This document shows, piece after piece, positions 26,032-34,730 of a DNA stretch of 64,000 bases. A program made the position numbers and the translations under genes. Every line of letters begins with the position of its first letter. Position 1 is the first letter of the stretch. The DNA lies in contig NZ_JTLD01000017.1 in NCBI RefSeq assembly GCF_000798815.1, positions 46,409-110,408 of the forward strand, in the 5' to 3' direction. The DNA is from Alistipes sp. ZOR0009 (GTDB lineage: Bacteria; Bacteroidota; Bacteroidia; Bacteroidales; ZOR0009). The notes under the pieces were generated by a model, which saw only the letters and a list, made by a program, of their open reading frames with translations, did no database searches and was not told the origin of the DNA.

Positions 26032-26218
26032 CTAAAAGACTATGATTGATAGGTAGTTGATGATAGGTGAAGTTTCTCTCTACAGCTGCGGCTGTTCCAA
26101 GAAAGGGATTTTTAGTAAAAGGAGTGGCGCATGTATAGGTAAAGCTATTACGGGTGGGGTGGTGCATTTATTTTGTTGCTTTTTCGGGTAGTAGGCGCTG
26201 TACCTCTGGTTGGGAAAC
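26032..26218. other. Spacer between the array and the nrdJ terminator
   Basis: No gene or clear regulatory element seen. The whole gap from 25108 to 26269 is non-coding on current evidence. Confidence 0.4.
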
Positions 26219-26250
26219 AAAAAAGGCCTAAGATTATCTTAGGCCTTTTC
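26219..26250 (-). terminator. Terminator after nrdJ
   Basis: Arms AAAAGGCCTAAG and CTTAGGCCTTTT around ATTAT; lies just after the nrdJ stop on the minus strand. Confidence 0.85.
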
Positions 26251-26269
26251 AAGTTGTAAATATGGAGTG

Positions 26270-28843
26270 CTATCCGCACTTAGATGTTCCGCAAGAGGTG
26301 CAAATAAGGCATCCTTCCTGGTATATCAGGGTTTCAGCACCGCATTCTGGGCACTTCGCACCTTTTTTTGCTTTGGTTCCGTTGGGGATAAAGCGCTTTA
26401 GGGCACGCTCTACACCGCTTCTCCACGAGTTGATGGTGTCGCTATCCAATCGGAGCGAAGTAACGAGGTTAACGATGTCGTTAATAGGCATTCCGTTGCG
26501 TAGCACACCCGAAATTAGCTTGGCGTAGTTCCAGTACTCCTTGTTGAACATATGCGATATGCCGCCAAGAGTGTTGGTGTAGCCAAATTTATCAACGTAC
26601 TGAAAGTCGTAGCGGCTTCCCTTTTCATCCTTAACCTTAATAATTTTACCCTTGGTAATGGTTTTCGGAATTGGGCGAACCTCCTCGTCTACAATACCTG
26701 TAAATATCTCGTAAGGACGGTTGTTGATGATTCCCACAAAGGCAATCCACTGCTCGTCGTTATTCTTAAAGCGGATAACTTCAGCTTCTAGCGATTGAGG
26801 TCGCTTGCTAGGGAATTCGGCGCTATTCTCCTTCTTCTCTTTTTTGCTTGATACTAGCACGCCTGCTCGCGAGCCGTCACGGTAAACGGTAACTCCCTTA
26901 CAGCCGCTTTCCCAGGCCGTTTTGTAAACCTTTGATACGAGATCTTCGGTAACATCGGAGGGTAGATTTACGGTAACGCTGATGGAGTGGTCTACCCATT
27001 GCTGGATACGGCCCTGCATCTTCACCTTATTAACCCAGTTTACGTCGTTAGAGGTTGCCATGTGGTAGGGCGACTTGGCGATAATTTCCTGCATTTGATC
27101 GTCATCGTACTGCTTTACAGCCTCTACGTTGTAGCCGTTAATTTCTAGCCAAGTAATGAACTTGTGGTGGAATACGTAGTATTCTTCCCACGAGTCGCCT
27201 ACGTCATCGATAAAGGTAACAACCACATCTTGGTCGTTAGGGTTAACCTTGCGGCGGCGCTTATATACAGGTAGGAATACCGGCTCGATGCCCGACGTTG
27301 TTTGGGTCATAAGGCTGGTCGTTCCTGTAGGAGCAATCGTTAGTAGGGCAATGTTACGACGTCCAACTTCAGTCATCTCCTTGTAAAGGGCAGGTTCTGC
27401 TTCCTTCAGACGGTTGATGAATGGGTTGTTAGCCTCACGTTTGGTATCGTAAATAGGGAATTTTCCGCGTTCACGAGCCATAATCACCGACGAGCGGTAG
27501 GCCTCGATGGCCAGCATGCGCTGGATGTTTTCGGCAAAATCGGTAGCCTCTTCGCTGCCGTAGCGAATGCCAAGAGCGGCAAGCATATCGCCTTCGGCGG
27601 TGATGCCTAACCCTGTACGACGTCCGTTTATTGCCTTAACACGTATTTTTTCCCAAAGATTACGCTCTACAAACTTGATCTCTTCATCCTCTGGGTCCTT
27701 GTTGATCTTGTCAACAATAGCATCAATCTTCTCCAATTCAAGATCGATGATGTCGTCCATCATGCGCATGGCGATAATCACGTGGCGCTTGAACAGCTCG
27801 TAGTCGAACTTTGCCTTAGGCGTGAATGGGTTTTCGACGTAGCTGTACAGGTTGATGGCCAACAGGCGGCAGCTATCGTAGGGACAAAGAGGAATCTCGC
27901 CACAAGGGTTGGTAGATACGGTGCGGTATCCAAGATCAGCGTAGCTGTCTGGCACCGATTCGCGAATGATGGTATCCCAGAAAAGAATACCTGGTTCGGC
28001 CGATTTCCAAGCGTTGTGAACAATCTTTTTCCAAAGTTTTTGGGCGTCGATTTCGACTCTATACTTTGGTTCTTTTGCACCAATAGGGTACTGCTGTACG
28101 TACTTTTTGCCTGTTTGGATGCATTTCATGAACTCGTCGTCAATCTTTACCGATACGTTGGCACCTGTAACCTTTCCAGTTTCCATCTTAGCATCGATAA
28201 AGCGCTCGGCATCGGGATGTTTAATCGAGATACTAAGCATTAGGGCACCACGGCGGCCATCCTGAGCTACCTCGCGGGTAGAGTTGGAGTAGCGCTCCAT
28301 AAACGGAACAACGCCAGTAGAGGTAAGCGCGCTGTTGAGTACAGGGCTTCCGGTGGGGCGAATGTGCGACAAGTCGTGACCAACTCCACCACGGCGCTTC
28401 ATGAGCTGTACCTGCTCTTCATCCATGCGGATGATGCCACCATACGAGTCGGCTGGATTGTCTTGGCCAATAACAAAACAGTTAGATAGCGATGCTACCT
28501 GCATGTTGTTGCCAATACCTGTCATGGGGCCTCCTTGAGGAATAACGTACTTGAACTCCTTTAGGACCTCATAAATCTTGGCTGCCGTTAGCGGGTTGGG
28601 ATACTTCCTTTCAACTCTCTCCAACTCGTTGGCAATACGCCAGTGCATTTGATCGGGGTTGCTTTCGTAAATTTTACCGAAAGAATCTTTAAGCGCGTAC
28701 TTGCTTACCCATACAGTTGCTGCAAGATCGTCCCCCTTAAAATAATCCCTAGCTGCAGAAACGGCGTCTTGGTAAGAGTAAACCTTCAACTCTTCACCTG
28801 TCGTTTCCACCTTAACTTTTGCTGACTTGGCTGCTTCCATCAT
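26270..28843 (-). CDS. nrdJ: Adenosylcobalamin-dependent (class II) ribonucleotide reductase
   Basis: 857 residues. Reduces ribonucleotides to deoxyribonucleotides using B12 for radical generation, so needs neither oxygen nor a partner subunit. Visible motifs are SLSNCFVIG (first redox Cys), KRRGGVGHDLSHIRP, TNPCGEIPLCPYDSCRLLAINLYS (active-site region) and TIAPTGTTSLMTQTTSGIEP. A TSCKGVTVYRDGSR-like block and a C-terminal zinc ribbon (CPECGAETLIYQEGCLICTSCG) with the final redox Cys complete the protein. The length is typical of the NrdJ-a type. No other RNR gene is in the window. Monocistronic. Confidence 0.93.
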   Translation of the reverse strand: MMEAAKSAKVKVETTGEELKVYSYQDAVSAARDYFKGDDLAATVWVSKYALKDSFGKIYESNPDQMHWRIANELERVERKYPNPLTAAKIYEVLKEFKYVIPQGGPMTGIGNNMQVASLSNCFVIGQDNPADSYGGIIRMDEEQVQLMKRRGGVGHDLSHIRPTGSPVLNSALTSTGVVPFMERYSNSTREVAQDGRRGALMLSISIKHPDAERFIDAKMETGKVTGANVSVKIDDEFMKCIQTGKKYVQQYPIGAKEPKYRVEIDAQKLWKKIVHNAWKSAEPGILFWDTIIRESVPDSYADLGYRTVSTNPCGEIPLCPYDSCRLLAINLYSYVENPFTPKAKFDYELFKRHVIIAMRMMDDIIDLELEKIDAIVDKINKDPEDEEIKFVERNLWEKIRVKAINGRRTGLGITAEGDMLAALGIRYGSEEATDFAENIQRMLAIEAYRSSVIMARERGKFPIYDTKREANNPFINRLKEAEPALYKEMTEVGRRNIALLTIAPTGTTSLMTQTTSGIEPVFLPVYKRRRKVNPNDQDVVVTFIDDVGDSWEEYYVFHHKFITWLEINGYNVEAVKQYDDDQMQEIIAKSPYHMATSNDVNWVNKVKMQGRIQQWVDHSISVTVNLPSDVTEDLVSKVYKTAWESGCKGVTVYRDGSRAGVLVSSKKEKKENSAEFPSKRPQSLEAEVIRFKNNDEQWIAFVGIINNRPYEIFTGIVDEEVRPIPKTITKGKIIKVKDEKGSRYDFQYVDKFGYTNTLGGISHMFNKEYWNYAKLISGVLRNGMPINDIVNLVTSLRLDSDTINSWRSGVERALKRFIPNGTKAKKGAKCPECGAETLIYQEGCLICTSCGTSKCG

Positions 28844-29179
28844 TCTTTTATTTATACTATTTTTTTAACTCTCTAAATTGAAATAGGTTAGTTTTGATAT
28901 TACACACAGTATCTCTATGTGTCGTTTCTTTGTGCAAGATATGAAGGTTCTGGCATCAACACCAAGCTGTTTTTTGGATAGATATCAACAATTCGGAAAA
29001 GTTATCAACAATTGTTAGTGTTCATAAAATCAACAACATCCCTATTTATTAAAAAAAATCACAGAGTTGTTTTTTTCCCATTTTTGGATAAATATAACTT
29101 CTGATAAGCCGAGCAAGCGTATTTCATCGAATTAACACCTGTAAACAATACCATGTGTATATATGTAGATATTAACAAA
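28844..29179 (-). promoter_or_regulatory. nrdJ upstream region with palindrome and ATCAACA repeats
   Basis: On the minus strand a TTG (28965 to 28963) and TATCTTGC (28941 to 28934) with 21 bases between them form a candidate promoter. Just downstream is the palindrome ACACA-N9-TGTGT (28904-28922), loosely like an NrdR box. ATCAACA occurs four times on the plus strand, at 28955, 28984, 29004 and 29029. The middle two are part of TATCAACAATT direct repeats exactly 20 bases apart and resemble DnaA boxes with one mismatch. I found no cobalamin riboswitch motif. Functions are inferred. Confidence 0.4.
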
Positions 29180-29214
29180 AGAGGGATACGTGCTTACTGC
29201 CACCGTATCCCTCT
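29180..29214 (-). terminator. Hairpin terminator after ispG
   Basis: Perfect 10-bp stem GAGGGATACG (29181-29190) with CGTATCCCTC (29204-29213), followed on the minus strand by a short TTTTG tract. Confidence 0.75.
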
Positions 29215-29236
29215 AAATATATCTTTATGTTAAGTT

Positions 29237-31063
29237 TTAATCCTTCCAGTCGCCGTTTTCTTTAATCAGCAGGACGAGCTGTTCTAGGGCTTCTTCTTGG
29301 GGTATATTCTTTTTAATGGCATTTTTACCCTTGTAGAGAGTAACTCTGCTAGGTCCTGCACCAACATATCCGTAGTCGGCATCGGCCATTTCGCCCGGCC
29401 CGTTAACAATGCAGCCCATGATGCCAATTTTAAGTCCAGTTAAATGTTTTGTACGTTCGCGAATTTTGGCAGCGGTTTGCTGCAAATCAAATAGCGTACG
29501 TCCACAGCCAGGGCAGGAGATGAACTCTGTTTTTGAAATTCGTACTCTTGCCGCTTGCAGAATGGCAAAGGCAGTAGAAACCGCTGTTGTTGGTTCTATG
29601 CTCTCTTTGTTCGAAATCATTATTCCGTCTGCTAAACCGTCGATAAATAGCAATCCACAGTCGGCAGCTGCCTTTAGCTGTAGGAGGTTGATTTCTGTTT
29701 CGTTGTAGCTGCGGCGAATTATTACTGGATTAAGCAGCTTCTTTCCCTTTAGATGTAGAATTGCAGCGCGTTGCTCTGCCACTCCATTGCTATTATTAGT
29801 TTCGAGGATGATGGCTGCATTGGGATTTTGCATTGCCTTTTGGGCTAGCACCTCTATTTGTGCTGCATCTGCAAAAATAAACAAGCTTTCGTCGACAAAT
29901 CGAAGGCCTTTTGTGCCGCCTACTTTTAGGGAAGAATCGGCTACAAGTAGGAAATCAGGAGCCGTATCTGTTACTTTGTTCCATCTGTTTTCAGCTGAGA
30001 TGTACTGGTAACCTAACGCTTGAATGGATTCATCATCTACCGTGGGTAGGGAGGTCAGATCAGCAATAACTATAGGGCTACTATTTCCTCCTATACCTGC
30101 AACTGACGTGCTTGTGGCTTTTATGTACTCGTACGGACTGTAAATCGCCGAATCAACAGCTGCTATTGGCTGATGATTTTCGCGATTGGTAAAGTAATCG
30201 ACCAATGCTTTTGCTACAGGAATTTCAGCTTCAGGCTCTTCCGTTAGCGAAACGCGAATCGTATCTCCAATGCCATCTGCGAGTAGTGCACCAATGCCAA
30301 CGGCCGATTTTATTCGACCATCTTCGCCCTCTCCAGCTTCGGTTACACCGAGGTGCAGCGGGAAAGTCATTCCTTCCATTTTCATGCGCCTTTCCAGCTG
30401 GCGGTAGGCATGTACCATAACCCTCACGTTGCTGGCTTTCATCGATAGAACGACATCCGCAAAATTTTCTTTTACGCAAATCCGTAGAAATTCCATTGCG
30501 GATTCCACCATTCCTTCCGGAGTATCGCCATATCGGCTCATGATTCTATCAGAAAGAGAACCATGATTAACGCCTATGCGTAAGGCCGTATGATGCTCTT
30601 TGCAGAGGTTTAAAAGATTGACAAACTTTTCCTTTAAGCGGTTTAGCTCCTCGGCATACTGTTCTTCGTTAAGATTTACATCGACAAAACTGGCTCGTTT
30701 GTCAATAAAGTTGCCTGGGTTTATGCGAACTTTTTCAACGTTGCAAGCCGCTGTTTCTGCCGCATTGGGATTGAAGTGAATGTCGGCAACTAGCGGCTTA
30801 GTATAGCCATCCTCAATAAGTCTTTGACGGATGTTCTTTAAATTTTCAGCCTCTCTAATGCCCTGAGCGGTTAAGCGAACAACATCGGCTCCTGCGTCAA
30901 AAATTCGCTTGCACTGCGCCACCGAGGCTTCCGTGTTAAGCGTGTCGGTGGTGGTCATTGATTGGATTCTGATGGGATGTTCGCTGCCCATTAGCAGGTT
31001 GCCAATTTGAACGGTATTGGTTTTTCGGCGTTCAAATTTTGAAAGGCTGTTAAAAAAGTCCAT
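29237..31063 (-). CDS. ispG: 4-hydroxy-3-methylbut-2-enyl diphosphate synthase (IspG/GcpE), long form
   Basis: Iron-sulfur enzyme of the MEP isoprenoid pathway, converting MEcPP to HMBPP. 608 residues, far longer than the roughly 370 of the E. coli enzyme, because of an insert between the TIM barrel and the C-terminal cluster domain (about residues 270-500). This long form is normal in Bacteroidota, Chlamydiae and plants. Barrel motifs are MGSEHPIRIQSMTTTDT and PLVADIHFNPNAA. The C-terminal [4Fe-4S] ligands lie in CPGCGRTLFDLQ and GIMGCIVNGPGEMADADYG. It starts 1 base after the rlpA stop, so is co-transcribed with it. Confidence 0.95.
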   Translation of the reverse strand: MDFFNSLSKFERRKTNTVQIGNLLMGSEHPIRIQSMTTTDTLNTEASVAQCKRIFDAGADVVRLTAQGIREAENLKNIRQRLIEDGYTKPLVADIHFNPNAAETAACNVEKVRINPGNFIDKRASFVDVNLNEEQYAEELNRLKEKFVNLLNLCKEHHTALRIGVNHGSLSDRIMSRYGDTPEGMVESAMEFLRICVKENFADVVLSMKASNVRVMVHAYRQLERRMKMEGMTFPLHLGVTEAGEGEDGRIKSAVGIGALLADGIGDTIRVSLTEEPEAEIPVAKALVDYFTNRENHQPIAAVDSAIYSPYEYIKATSTSVAGIGGNSSPIVIADLTSLPTVDDESIQALGYQYISAENRWNKVTDTAPDFLLVADSSLKVGGTKGLRFVDESLFIFADAAQIEVLAQKAMQNPNAAIILETNNSNGVAEQRAAILHLKGKKLLNPVIIRRSYNETEINLLQLKAAADCGLLFIDGLADGIMISNKESIEPTTAVSTAFAILQAARVRISKTEFISCPGCGRTLFDLQQTAAKIRERTKHLTGLKIGIMGCIVNGPGEMADADYGYVGAGPSRVTLYKGKNAIKKNIPQEEALEQLVLLIKENGDWKD

Positions 31064-31064
31064 G

Positions 31065-31751
31065 TTACTTAAATGGGATAATAAATGCTGTTGGGTACGT
31101 TTTCTTCAGCAGCGACAGGAAGGTTGATGCTTCGTCGCGCGAGGAGAATGCTCCAACAAGTACTTTGTAAAGCGATCTACCTCTTCGTGTTTTCACTTTT
31201 TTGTGATCTGAAACAACGTTATAGGTACTGGTTAGATGGCTGGTTAGCCTATTCGCATTCTTTAATGTTGCAACGCTAGCCACCTGAACCGAAAAGTTTC
31301 TTTCGCTGCTTACAAGGTTTGGGCTGAGGGTTGCCGTAGAGTCGGCTCCTGTCGAATCTGTGTTGATCTCCTGCGCTAGATAGGATTGTTTGATGCTGTC
31401 GGTAACAACCTCTATTCTCACCATTTTCATTCCAGCACCTATCATATCTATTTTGGCGGCTGCCGCTTTCGATAAATCGATCGCTATTCGGCGAGGGGAG
31501 CACCTGTCGTTGATTCTGACAATTACCGATTTTCCGTTGTCAATATTGGTAACTTTTACTTCCGTACCAAAAGGAAGGTTGGGGTGTGCGGCTGTAAGCT
31601 TAGTTTTGCGGTAAACTTCGCCGCTGGAGGTCTTTCGACCATGGAACTTGTTGCTGTAGAAGGTGGCCAGACCCTCTTCGGTAGTGTAAGTTTGGGCATT
31701 ACCCCAAAGTGCGATTGCCGAAAAAAGAAAAATCAGGACAACATTCCGCAT
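31065..31751 (-). CDS. rlpA: RlpA-like protein with SPOR domain
   Basis: 228 residues with a signal peptide (about 1-19). The double-psi beta-barrel occupies residues 22-110: GLATFYSNKFHGRKTSSGE, AAHPNLPFGTEVKVTN, VIVRINDRCSPRRIAIDLSK. These contain the conserved Glu and Asp positions of RlpA lytic transglycosylases. The C-terminal SPOR domain (about 150-228; FSVQVASVATLKNANRL, YKVLVGAFSSRDEA) binds denuded septal peptidoglycan. It sits in a tight operon between an outer-membrane barrel gene (4-base gap) and ispG (1-base gap). Confidence 0.9.
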   Translation of the reverse strand: MRNVVLIFLFSAIALWGNAQTYTTEEGLATFYSNKFHGRKTSSGEVYRKTKLTAAHPNLPFGTEVKVTNIDNGKSVIVRINDRCSPRRIAIDLSKAAAAKIDMIGAGMKMVRIEVVTDSIKQSYLAQEINTDSTGADSTATLSPNLVSSERNFSVQVASVATLKNANRLTSHLTSTYNVVSDHKKVKTRRGRSLYKVLVGAFSSRDEASTFLSLLKKTYPTAFIIPFK

Positions 31752-31755
31752 AAAA

Positions 31756-32436
31756 TTATTTTTTAGTTAGCTTAGGCTGCTTTACAAAAATCGAACCTAA
31801 GTCGAAAAAAAGACTCCCTGATATCTGAAACTGGTATAGACGGGAATCGTCTGGCTTGTGATTCATATATACAGGGGACATCATATTGGTTAACCCGTAG
31901 TAGTAACGGGCTGATAGCTGAAAAAGTATGGGCTTGAGGTCGAAGTAGAATCCGCCACCTGCTAGCACACCAAATTCGTAGCGATGATCTCGAGCTAGCA
32001 AAAAGTCGTAATCGGTTGATGGACCATTTGCGGGGCTTTTTTCTTGCGAATTTAGAATGTAGCTGGCGTAGCATCCTAAATCGACTATGGCGTTTAGGCG
32101 TTTGTAGGTTACATTACCTTGCGCCATGATTGGAATCATTACCGCGTTTAGGGTTCTTTCGTAGTCAACTTTTTCGCCCACCTGCCTATAACCTCTATGG
32201 GAGTAGTTTACTTCTCCCTGAAATGACATATACTTTTCTCCTTTATACTTAAAGGACAAACCTCCACTATAGCTGGATGGATATGCTTTTTGATCCATTT
32301 TAGGCTGGAACATAATTCCAGAAAAGCCATATCCAAAGTTTACCCCAAGATATGTTTTATGAGGGTACTTATTCGATTGAGCAGAAACGGAACTTGCTGC
32401 TGCTACTACTAACAGTATGAGGAGTATTTTTTTCAT
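31756..32436 (-). CDS. Outer-membrane beta-barrel protein (OMP_b-brl_2/PorT-like)
   Basis: 226 residues. Signal peptide MKKILLILLVVAAASSVSA with cleavage before QSNKYPHK. The rest shows alternating aromatic/hydrophobic strands (YLGVNFGYGFSGIMFQP, SGGLSFKYKGEKYMSFQGEV, YEFGVLAGGGFYFDLKP, LFQLSARYYYGLTNM), as in the small 8-10-stranded barrels of the PorT group. Function unknown. First gene of the rlpA-ispG cluster. Confidence 0.75.
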   Translation of the reverse strand: MKKILLILLVVAAASSVSAQSNKYPHKTYLGVNFGYGFSGIMFQPKMDQKAYPSSYSGGLSFKYKGEKYMSFQGEVNYSHRGYRQVGEKVDYERTLNAVMIPIMAQGNVTYKRLNAIVDLGCYASYILNSQEKSPANGPSTDYDFLLARDHRYEFGVLAGGGFYFDLKPILFQLSARYYYGLTNMMSPVYMNHKPDDSRLYQFQISGSLFFDLGSIFVKQPKLTKK

Positions 32437-32453
32437 TCAAATAGTTATTTGCG

Positions 32454-32477
32454 GCATTTAAAGTTTCGTTTAAATGC
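32454..32477 (-). other. Hairpin between the thiamine-binding and barrel genes
   Basis: GCATTTAAA and TTTAAATGC form a 9-bp perfect stem around GTTTCG. There is no T-run on the minus strand, so it may be an mRNA-processing or attenuating structure rather than a full terminator. Confidence 0.4.
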
Positions 32478-32494
32478 GTCACGAGATGCTATAT

Positions 32495-32806
32495 TTACAA
32501 ATTTACGTCGCCAATTTTCTGCTGAATAGAGCTTACCTTTTGCTCCATTCTTCCGTTTTTGCCGTTGCGAATGTCTACGTTAATAGTCAGGTAAATCCTT
32601 TCGGCATACGGAGCAATTGCCTCGTTGGCCTTGCCAACAGCCGCAAAGGCTTCCTCCAACGTTTCCGTTTCTATGATGGTACACATTGGCGTGAGCTGGT
32701 AGGGATACCCGGTGTTGCGGATAGCCTCAATTGCTTTGCTAACGTATTGGCTAACACTCGAACCTTTGTCGGTTGGAAAAATGGCAAATTGAAGAATTAC
32801 TGACAT
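32495..32806 (-). CDS. MTH1187-family thiamine-binding protein
   Basis: 103 residues. UPF0045/YkoF-like fold: SVILQFAIFPTDKGSSVSQYV, GYPYQLTPMCTIIETETLEEA, and ERIYLTINVDIRNGK. The family binds thiamine or related pyrimidines in solved structures and is cytoplasmic. It starts 3 bases after the stop of the Ig-like lipoprotein gene, so the two are co-transcribed, with no obvious functional link. Confidence 0.85.
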   Translation of the reverse strand: MSVILQFAIFPTDKGSSVSQYVSKAIEAIRNTGYPYQLTPMCTIIETETLEEAFAAVGKANEAIAPYAERIYLTINVDIRNGKNGRMEQKVSSIQQKIGDVNL

Positions 32807-32809
32807 ATG

Positions 32810-34573
32810 CTAATAGTTTGCAAAAACTTCGTCAATATCGACGGTAATTTCGTTTTCCCATCCAGTGCGTAGCTGAAATTGCTCTTCCTTCTCCTTGTGA
32901 AGATATCCAACTCGCTCTGGTTCTACTTGGTTTAAGTAGTTTCCGGTGTCCCAAACCCCATTTTTGTTGGCATCTTCAACAATTCGGATGTAGTACGAGC
33001 TTGCCTTAATGTAGGGGAATTTTACTACTCCATTTTTTAAGACAATCTTTTCGCGCGTAATTTTGTATTTAGAATCAAGAATTTGGACAATGAGATTTGT
33101 CTTTACATTTTTGAAGTCTAAAAGGAAGGTTCCAAATTTGCTAGAGCTGGATGTTTGGAAGCTGAATTTGATGGAATCGTTTACCGCATGGGCAATGTTG
33201 GTGACTACATTCGAGTCTGCTACGATTTCATAGCGGCTATCTTCTATCCATTTCGCTACAATTTCGTAGCTGGTTAAGCTGTTTGTAACAGGCTTAAATT
33301 TGAAAGGAATGGGAACTTTCGCATCGTTCTCATCAATACGAACTAGCGAAAACTTAGAGGTGTCGAGCCTTGTTAACGGCAGGTTTAAGTTCATAAATAG
33401 TCCACCCTCATCGTTTACTGTGCCATCAGGCATTTCAAATTGGGTGGTGGCTGCGCTTACCTTTTTAGACTCTTCAGCCTCCTTCTTCTTGCTCTTTACC
33501 CTATCCGATTTGGCGAGGGGAAGCTCCCACGAAATTTTTTCAACCGTTTCCACCAATTTTCCGGTACTGTCACTCTTCATGTAGGTGTAGTTCGCTACAA
33601 GAGTATCGGCAACCTTACGTGTTGCATCTTTTAGCCAGTAGGTAATGGTGTCGTTGTTGGCTGTTTTTTGAATCAGAAAATCGTTTTCTGTTAACCCGTC
33701 AATCGCTAGCTTTTTAATGATAGGGTTTGGGCTATTAAAGAAAACGGACATTTTGAACTTTTCGGGACGGTCTTTGCCCTTGATATACTGTTGCCTTTTC
33801 TCTTCAGAAAAGATTTTAAGCTTGACTTGAGGCGGAAGTTGCGATCGCCAAGTAGAATCCGGCATGGTATCAGGGCGTGCTGATATGTTGACAGGGCCGA
33901 ATCGCTTTTTGTCGAAGGCGATATCATCAAAACCAGGGTCGAACAGATAGTTGCGGTTTGCATCTTTTATTGCAATAATCTTATAGCTTCTATTTTTAAG
34001 ATTGTTGGCAATAAAAATTCCGTTCTTATCTGTTTTGGATATTACGTTGGGCTTATGCCGCATTGGTGCTTCTAAGCTGTCATTTTCATACATAAAAATG
34101 AAGGCATCTGCCATAGGACGCATTGTTTTTGCATCAAAAACTTTACCGTTAAGGCGCATTGTGTCCAGTTGGCTGCCAGTTGAGAATATGTAGCTGAAAT
34201 TTTTAACCGGGTTATTCTCGTTGACATCAACAATTGAGTTGGCGAAGTTGATGGAGTAGGTGGTGTTATTCTGCAGCTTTTTGCTGATTAGCACCTCAAT
34301 TTTTTTCCCTTTTTCTCGTATGTCCAGCTCCTCGTCAATGGGAGGCGATACGTAAAGGTTTTTCTGAAGATCTTTAAGCGTAACGTACTCGTTGAAGGAG
34401 AGCTCGAGCTTCTTCTCTGCAACATTTCGGCTAAATTGGGCTGGCAAACTTCTTACAATAACTGGTGCAAGGCTGTCTTTAGGACCACCGGTTGGACTCA
34501 TCACATGAGCGCATTGGGTGAACGCTAGCATTATCACCCCACTTGAAACAAGAAGTATAGGTAATTTTCTCAA
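32810..34573 (-). CDS. Lipoprotein with N-terminal Big_5 (SbsA Ig-like) domain
   Basis: About 587 residues. The frame is open from 34618, but a -7 box (TATTTTTG, 34623 to 34616) overlaps that position. The TTG at 34573 is therefore the better start; it gives a basic residue run, a hydrophobic core and the lipobox FTQC. The N-terminal Ig-like domain reads SPTGGPKDSLAPVIVRSLPAQFSRN in outline, then LSFNEYVTLKD and YSINFANSIVDVNENNP, as in the Bacteroidota Ig-like lipoprotein family. The remaining 400 residues are beta-rich, including a GIFIANNLKNRSYKIIAIKD peptidase-regulatory-like strand set. Function unknown; outer-membrane location is likely. Confidence 0.7.
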   Translation of the reverse strand: MRKLPILLVSSGVIMLAFTQCAHVMSPTGGPKDSLAPVIVRSLPAQFSRNVAEKKLELSFNEYVTLKDLQKNLYVSPPIDEELDIREKGKKIEVLISKKLQNNTTYSINFANSIVDVNENNPVKNFSYIFSTGSQLDTMRLNGKVFDAKTMRPMADAFIFMYENDSLEAPMRHKPNVISKTDKNGIFIANNLKNRSYKIIAIKDANRNYLFDPGFDDIAFDKKRFGPVNISARPDTMPDSTWRSQLPPQVKLKIFSEEKRQQYIKGKDRPEKFKMSVFFNSPNPIIKKLAIDGLTENDFLIQKTANNDTITYWLKDATRKVADTLVANYTYMKSDSTGKLVETVEKISWELPLAKSDRVKSKKKEAEESKKVSAATTQFEMPDGTVNDEGGLFMNLNLPLTRLDTSKFSLVRIDENDAKVPIPFKFKPVTNSLTSYEIVAKWIEDSRYEIVADSNVVTNIAHAVNDSIKFSFQTSSSSKFGTFLLDFKNVKTNLIVQILDSKYKITREKIVLKNGVVKFPYIKASSYYIRIVEDANKNGVWDTGNYLNQVEPERVGYLHKEKEEQFQLRTGWENEITVDIDEVFANY

Positions 34574-34615
34574 AATTGTATTCTTTATGGTAGATACACA
34601 ATATCCCACAACTCG

Positions 34616-34623
34616 CAAAAATA
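34616..34623 (-). promoter_or_regulatory. -7 box upstream of the Ig-like lipoprotein gene
   Basis: TATTTTTG on the minus strand matches TAnnTTTG; no TTG found at -33. Used to choose the downstream start of this gene. Confidence 0.35.
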
Positions 34624-34669
34624 AGAAAGATTGTTAGATTTCTTCGGAATTTATTAGCTCTTTTGGATA

Positions 34670-34699
34670 TTGGAATCTTGATAAGGCGTTATATCTTGC
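34670..34699 (+). promoter_or_regulatory. Promoter for the ribE operon
   Basis: TTG (34670-34672), 19-base spacer, then TATCTTGC (34692-34699), one change from TAnnTTTG. The predicted start is near 34706, 25 bases before the ribE ATG. Confidence 0.45.
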
Positions 34700-34730
34700 A
34701 CTTTTTTAGGACGTAATAACAAATTTGACA

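Noticed and set aside
25526..26035. Plus-strand ORF of 169 residues built from 14-residue Leu-rich repeats, and its minus-strand mirror at 25591-26025
   Set aside because: Open frames on both strands follow from a repeat period divisible by three. There is no unique N- or C-terminal domain, and edge units decay like DNA rather than protein.
27782..28243. 153-residue plus-strand ORF
   Set aside because: Antisense shadow of nrdJ, which is clearly coding on the other strand.
28955..29035. Replication origin from DnaA-like boxes
   Set aside because: Boxes are one mismatch from consensus, there is no dnaA/dnaN or GC-skew evidence in view, and the region is better explained as an nrdJ control region.
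28844..29236. Cobalamin riboswitch controlling nrdJ
   Set aside because: Looked for the conserved B12-box words on the minus strand and did not find them in a plausible arrangement.
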